NCBI RefSeq assembly: GCF_007830155.1
Contig: NZ_VLKY01000005.1
Location: 124,001-188,000 of the forward strand
Direction: 5' to 3'
DNA length: 64,000 bases
Origin: Pseudomonas duriflava
Lineage (GTDB): Bacteria; Pseudomonadota; Gammaproteobacteria; Pseudomonadales; Pseudomonadaceae
The notes beneath the pieces were generated by a model, which saw only the letters and a program-made list of their open reading frames with translations, ran no database searches and had not been told where the DNA came from. Positions within the stretch are counted from its first letter, which is position 1. Each line of letters starts with the position of its first letter. Below are positions 61,152-64,000 of the stretch, piece after piece. Made by a program: the position numbers and the translations under genes.

Positions 61152-61342
61152 TACCATCTGCAAAGGCCTGTTCTCAAGGCATCACAAAAACACTTCAGCG
61201 GCCCCTGAAACTCAACTAGCAGCCTATAACCAGAGGGGGTAAAAAGCAGAGCGACAGCTCCTGAGGCTGAAAGGAACCGTTTTTTTGAGCAGCTAAAAAA
61301 CCGGTCCGGCTGCTGACGTAATGCAAGCTAATTTCCAGGCAT

Positions 61343-61374
61343 AAAAAAACCCGCCTGGGCAGGCGGGTTTTTTA
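61343..61374. terminator. Terminator of the OprD-type porin gene
   Basis: AACCCGCCT and AGGCGGGTT with loop GGGC, A-run on the left and TTTTTT on the right. It works on both strands and shields the iol promoter region from porin transcription. Confidence 0.93.
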
Positions 61375-61386
61375 TTCACGTAACGC

Positions 61387-62733
61387 TTATAGCAGCGGAA
61401 TCGAGTAGCTCACGATCAGACGGTTTTCATCCTGATCACGTTGCCCATCAAACTGCGAGCGATACATGGCGTTTTTCCAGGTCAGGCCTACGCCTTTGAA
61501 CGTACCATCAGGCACAACATACGCTACGGAGATATCACGCTCCCACTCGCTCTTGTCGCCAGTAGAGCTTGCCGCATTGTCGCCGCTCAGGTAGGTCACG
61601 CCTGCGGTCAAGCCGGGCACACCCACGGTTGCGAAGTCATAAGCATAACGAACCTGCCAGGTGTCTTCGTCGGCACGAGTGAACTTGGCGATCTGCGAGT
61701 CGGTATTGATGTACGCGGAGGAACCGTCGCCCTGGTTCAGGAAGGGGAAGTCGCTGTCACCATTGGTGATCTGATAGCCTGCTGCGACGGTATGACCGTA
61801 GATCGCATAGGAAAACAGGGCGCTGTATAGACGGTTGTCCACTTCACCACTGGTACGGCCGTTACTGTAATAGCCTGTAGAAGCGTAAAGACCCGTATCA
61901 TCGGAACTCTTGTTATTACCGCTACCCTGGCTATTGAAATAGCGCAGGTCGGTCTTGAACGTACCATCGCCCAGCTTGATGCTATGGCCCAGGCCCAGGA
62001 AGTGCTGGTCGTAGAAGTTTTCCAACTGACCGAAGTAGTACTGCAGGGTCAGGTCCTTGGTCACGGCGTAATCTGCTCCCGCGAAACGGAACTGATTGCT
62101 GTCACGTGCAGTAGAACCACTATTGGAGCCTGCGATGGAAAGCTCTTCGTTGTTGCTCGAACCACGCGCCTTGACGTGCTCGATCTGGCCAGCCGTTAGG
62201 GTCAGCTGATCGATGTCCTTGGACGTGATCTGACCGCCCTCAAACGTTTGCGGCAACAGGCGACCATCGTTATAGGTCACAACCGGCAGTTTGGGAATCA
62301 GCGTACCGTAACGCAGTTCGGTCTTGGCAATGCGAGCCTTGGCCGTCAGGCCCAAGGTGCTAAAATTATCTACATAGCTGCCATCGGTTTCACGGGGGAA
62401 GCTGCCACTAGCGCTCGGCTGGCGCTCAGCTGAACTCTTACCCTGGCGGCTACCGCCATCCAAACGAACACCCACCATACCCAGCGCATCAACGCCAACA
62501 CCTACGGTGCCTTCGGTAAAGCCGGACTGATAGTTAAGCATGAAGCCCTGGCCCCACTCCTCGTACTTGGAGGGGTTGTTTGCGCCATTGCGGTTGTCGG
62601 TATTGATGTAGAAGTTGCGCAGCGACAGCGTCGCCTTGCTGTCCTCAATAAAGCCTGCCGCATGAACAGATGAAAAAACGGACAGACTCAAACATGCACT
62701 GGCGATTGCCAGGGCCAAAGGCTTCTTAACCAT
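61387..62733 (-). CDS. OprD family outer-membrane porin
   Basis: The 448-residue protein has a signal peptide (MVKKPLALAIASACLSLSVFSSVHA) and the OprD start GFIEDSKATLSLRNFYINTDNRNG. Typical segments are WGQGFMLNYQSGFTEGTVGVGVDALGMVGVRLDGG and the end NRLIVSYSIPLL. OprD proteins pass basic amino acids or carboxylates; the substrate here is unknown. It has its own terminator, and its leader has a perfect 16-bp palindrome. Link to inositol is by proximity only. Confidence 0.94.
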   Translation of the reverse strand: MVKKPLALAIASACLSLSVFSSVHAAGFIEDSKATLSLRNFYINTDNRNGANNPSKYEEWGQGFMLNYQSGFTEGTVGVGVDALGMVGVRLDGGSRQGKSSAERQPSASGSFPRETDGSYVDNFSTLGLTAKARIAKTELRYGTLIPKLPVVTYNDGRLLPQTFEGGQITSKDIDQLTLTAGQIEHVKARGSSNNEELSIAGSNSGSTARDSNQFRFAGADYAVTKDLTLQYYFGQLENFYDQHFLGLGHSIKLGDGTFKTDLRYFNSQGSGNNKSSDDTGLYASTGYYSNGRTSGEVDNRLYSALFSYAIYGHTVAAGYQITNGDSDFPFLNQGDGSSAYINTDSQIAKFTRADEDTWQVRYAYDFATVGVPGLTAGVTYLSGDNAASSTGDKSEWERDISVAYVVPDGTFKGVGLTWKNAMYRSQFDGQRDQDENRLIVSYSIPLL

Positions 62734-62773
62734 GAAAAGAAAATGCTCCAGAACTTTTTATGTTGCTATCGCC

Positions 62774-62789
62774 CTAACCCGCGGGTTAG
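62774..62789. promoter_or_regulatory. Perfect 16-bp palindrome in the oprD-type leader
   Basis: CTAACCCGCGGGTTAG is fully self-complementary, and CGC / GCG flank it after one unpaired base each side. It is 41 bases upstream of the porin ATG. It could be an operator dyad or a leader hairpin. Confidence 0.55.
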
Positions 62790-62929
62790 AGCGAAATATG
62801 CGCAAAGAGGAGTAGGAAGACCTTATCAACGAGAGACAACAATCCCCATTGTCGTTACTCAAGCAATAAAAAGCGTGCTAACCGAATCGTCCCTGCGGCG
62901 CGCAACATAAATGTAAAAAGGGATTTCGT

Positions 62930-63931
62930 CTAGCCTTGGACGATTTGATCCTTGCCCTGCCGCTTGGCCTTGTACATGGCCTCATCTGCACGGGCGTAAA
63001 GGGCATCAAGCCCAGTATCGCTCTCGTGGAGAATCGCAAGTCCCTGACTAATGGTAACGCGCAGGGGACCATCGGTAGTCGGCACCATCAGTTGGCGCAC
63101 CGCCCGTTGCAGGCGGCCACCGATTTGTTCGGCCAATTCAAGATCACAGCCTGGTAGCAGCAAGGCGAACTCCTCACCCCCGATCCGACCAAACAGGTCG
63201 CCTCGCCGGGTAGCCTGGGCCCCGCATTCGGCGACACGCTGGAGCACGAGATCGCCCATCTGGTGACCGAAGCGGTCGTTGATCTTTTTGAAGTCGTCGA
63301 TATCCATTAACAGAAACGCCAATGACTCGCCGCTGGCTTTGGCAAATTCGAAGGCACGCTGAGCGCTCTCGAAGAAATGGCGTCGGTTGCTGCTGCGAGT
63401 CAGCACATCTGTTGTGGCTAACCGCTGAAGCTCCTCCTCCATGCGCTTCTTATCCGTGATGTCTTCAGCCATACCGACAATAAGTAACGGCATTCCTGCT
63501 TCGGTGCGCTGGCTGACAAAGCACTTGTCACTTAGCCAGCGTACCTCGCCGTCCCCTCGAATAATCCGGTACTCACGAGACTCCATGGCTCCCTGCTGCA
63601 GGACCTGGTTCAAACTGTCCTGAGCATACTGGAGATCATCTGGATAGATGTTGTTGAGCCAATCGTCATAACTCGATAAGGCGAAGGCCATCGGGCGGCC
63701 GAAAATCTGTTCGTAGGCAGGGCTGACATAGACAATTTCACGCGTTTGCCAATCGAGTGCCCATAACACGGCATTAACGCTCTCGAGCAGAGCGCTGAAA
63801 AGACGCTCACGATCACGCAGACGCTCAGCCTCAGCACGCGAATGCAGTAACGCGAGCATTGTTTCATCCGCAGAAAGCGGACCTGTCAGCTGTTCGTCCA
63901 TAAGGTCGCCGTTATAAAAGTCCAGTATCAT
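62930..63931 (-). CDS. PAS-domain diguanylate cyclase
   Basis: The 333-residue cytosolic protein has a PAS sensor (SALLESVNAVLWALDWQTREIVYVSPAYEQIFGRPM, near 46-81, with PAC segment to 160) and a GGDEF domain. The active site is GGEEF at 251-255, with an inhibitory RxxD site (R242-D245) five residues before it. So it should make cyclic di-GMP and be subject to product inhibition. The start could be 63931 or the ATG at 63901; neither has a strong ribosome site. It has no operon partner. Confidence 0.92.
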   Translation of the reverse strand: MILDFYNGDLMDEQLTGPLSADETMLALLHSRAEAERLRDRERLFSALLESVNAVLWALDWQTREIVYVSPAYEQIFGRPMAFALSSYDDWLNNIYPDDLQYAQDSLNQVLQQGAMESREYRIIRGDGEVRWLSDKCFVSQRTEAGMPLLIVGMAEDITDKKRMEEELQRLATTDVLTRSSNRRHFFESAQRAFEFAKASGESLAFLLMDIDDFKKINDRFGHQMGDLVLQRVAECGAQATRRGDLFGRIGGEEFALLLPGCDLELAEQIGGRLQRAVRQLMVPTTDGPLRVTISQGLAILHESDTGLDALYARADEAMYKAKRQGKDQIVQG

Positions 63932-63968
63932 CAGATCACTGGAATGATTTCCGGTTCCCCTTTAGAAA

Positions 63969-63995
63969 CAAAAACCCGCCATTCGGCGGGCTTTT
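63969..63995. terminator. Terminator near the right edge
   Basis: AACCCGCC and GGCGGGCTT pair around ATTC, with A-run to the left and CTTTT to the right. It belongs to a gene beyond the window or separates it from the cyclase. Confidence 0.85.
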
Positions 63996-64000
63996 GCAAG

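Overview
The window looks like chromosomal DNA of a Pseudomonas-type gammaproteobacterium. The basis is gene order that I recognise from memory of Pseudomonas genomes, not a database search: hpt / upp-uraA; hemH with a TIGR01777 epimerase; a MerR gene with a FAD oxidoreductase and a DUF523-DUF1722 gene; pagL-murI-moeB-prmC-prfA-hemA; a TPR lipoprotein with lolB-ispE-tRNA-Gln-prs-rplY-pth-ychF. Base composition is only moderately GC-rich, so a lower-GC Pseudomonas lineage (P. luteola-like) is possible. There is no sign of prophage, insertion sequence, integron or CRISPR.

1-31 kb is mostly housekeeping. It holds a YceI/cytochrome b561 pair (the YceI gene runs off the left edge), a flavin amine oxidase, bioA, trxB, a 2-Cys peroxiredoxin with an OxyR-type site upstream, cysZ, a glutathione peroxidase, slyD, two acyltransferases, acpH and rsmC. 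It also holds a yybP-ykoY (Mn2+) riboswitch in front of a GDT1-family exporter, an M48 lipoprotein protease and a SRAP-domain gene whose catalytic Cys2 is Ser. A GNAT gene is broken by a one-base frameshift near its end. Purine and pyrimidine salvage (hpt, upp-uraA) and heme genes follow. The light-response-like MerR cluster lacks the DNA photolyase gene expected beside it.

31-39 kb is the hemA / TPR-lolB-ispE-tRNA-prs-rplY-pth-ychF core. From 39 to 41 kb there is a gene-poor stretch with a promoter-like and a terminator-like element that could bracket a small RNA, a secreted PilJ_N-type protein, a 15-bp inverted repeat and a small protein of unknown function.

41-61 kb is a catabolic island for inositol, all on the minus strand. 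Reading downstream it runs iolC (fused to an aldolase domain), iolE, iolB, an MFS sugar/inositol transporter, iolA, iolI, iolD, iolG, iolH, a strong terminator, then a second Gfo/Idh/MocA dehydrogenase. It continues with a second transport set: a solo periplasmic binding protein with a LamB-type porin, then a complete CUT2 ABC transporter (binding protein, ATPase, permease). All enzymes from myo-inositol to acetyl-CoA are present. Three promoters (iolC and both binding proteins) carry the same TGGAA-N6-TTCCA dyad. This matches the GGAA-N6-TTCC operator reported for RpiR-family IolR repressors, but no iolR gene is in the window. Both binding-protein transcripts also carry a leader reading frame of about 70 codons with a nearly identical start region.

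61-64 kb holds an OprD-family porin, with a perfect 16-bp palindrome in its leader, and a PAS-GGDEF diguanylate cyclase. No clear new defence or biosynthetic system is visible. The most distinctive material is the inositol regulon architecture, the disrupted or altered genes (GNAT, SRAP, missing photolyase) and several unexplained symmetric elements between genes.
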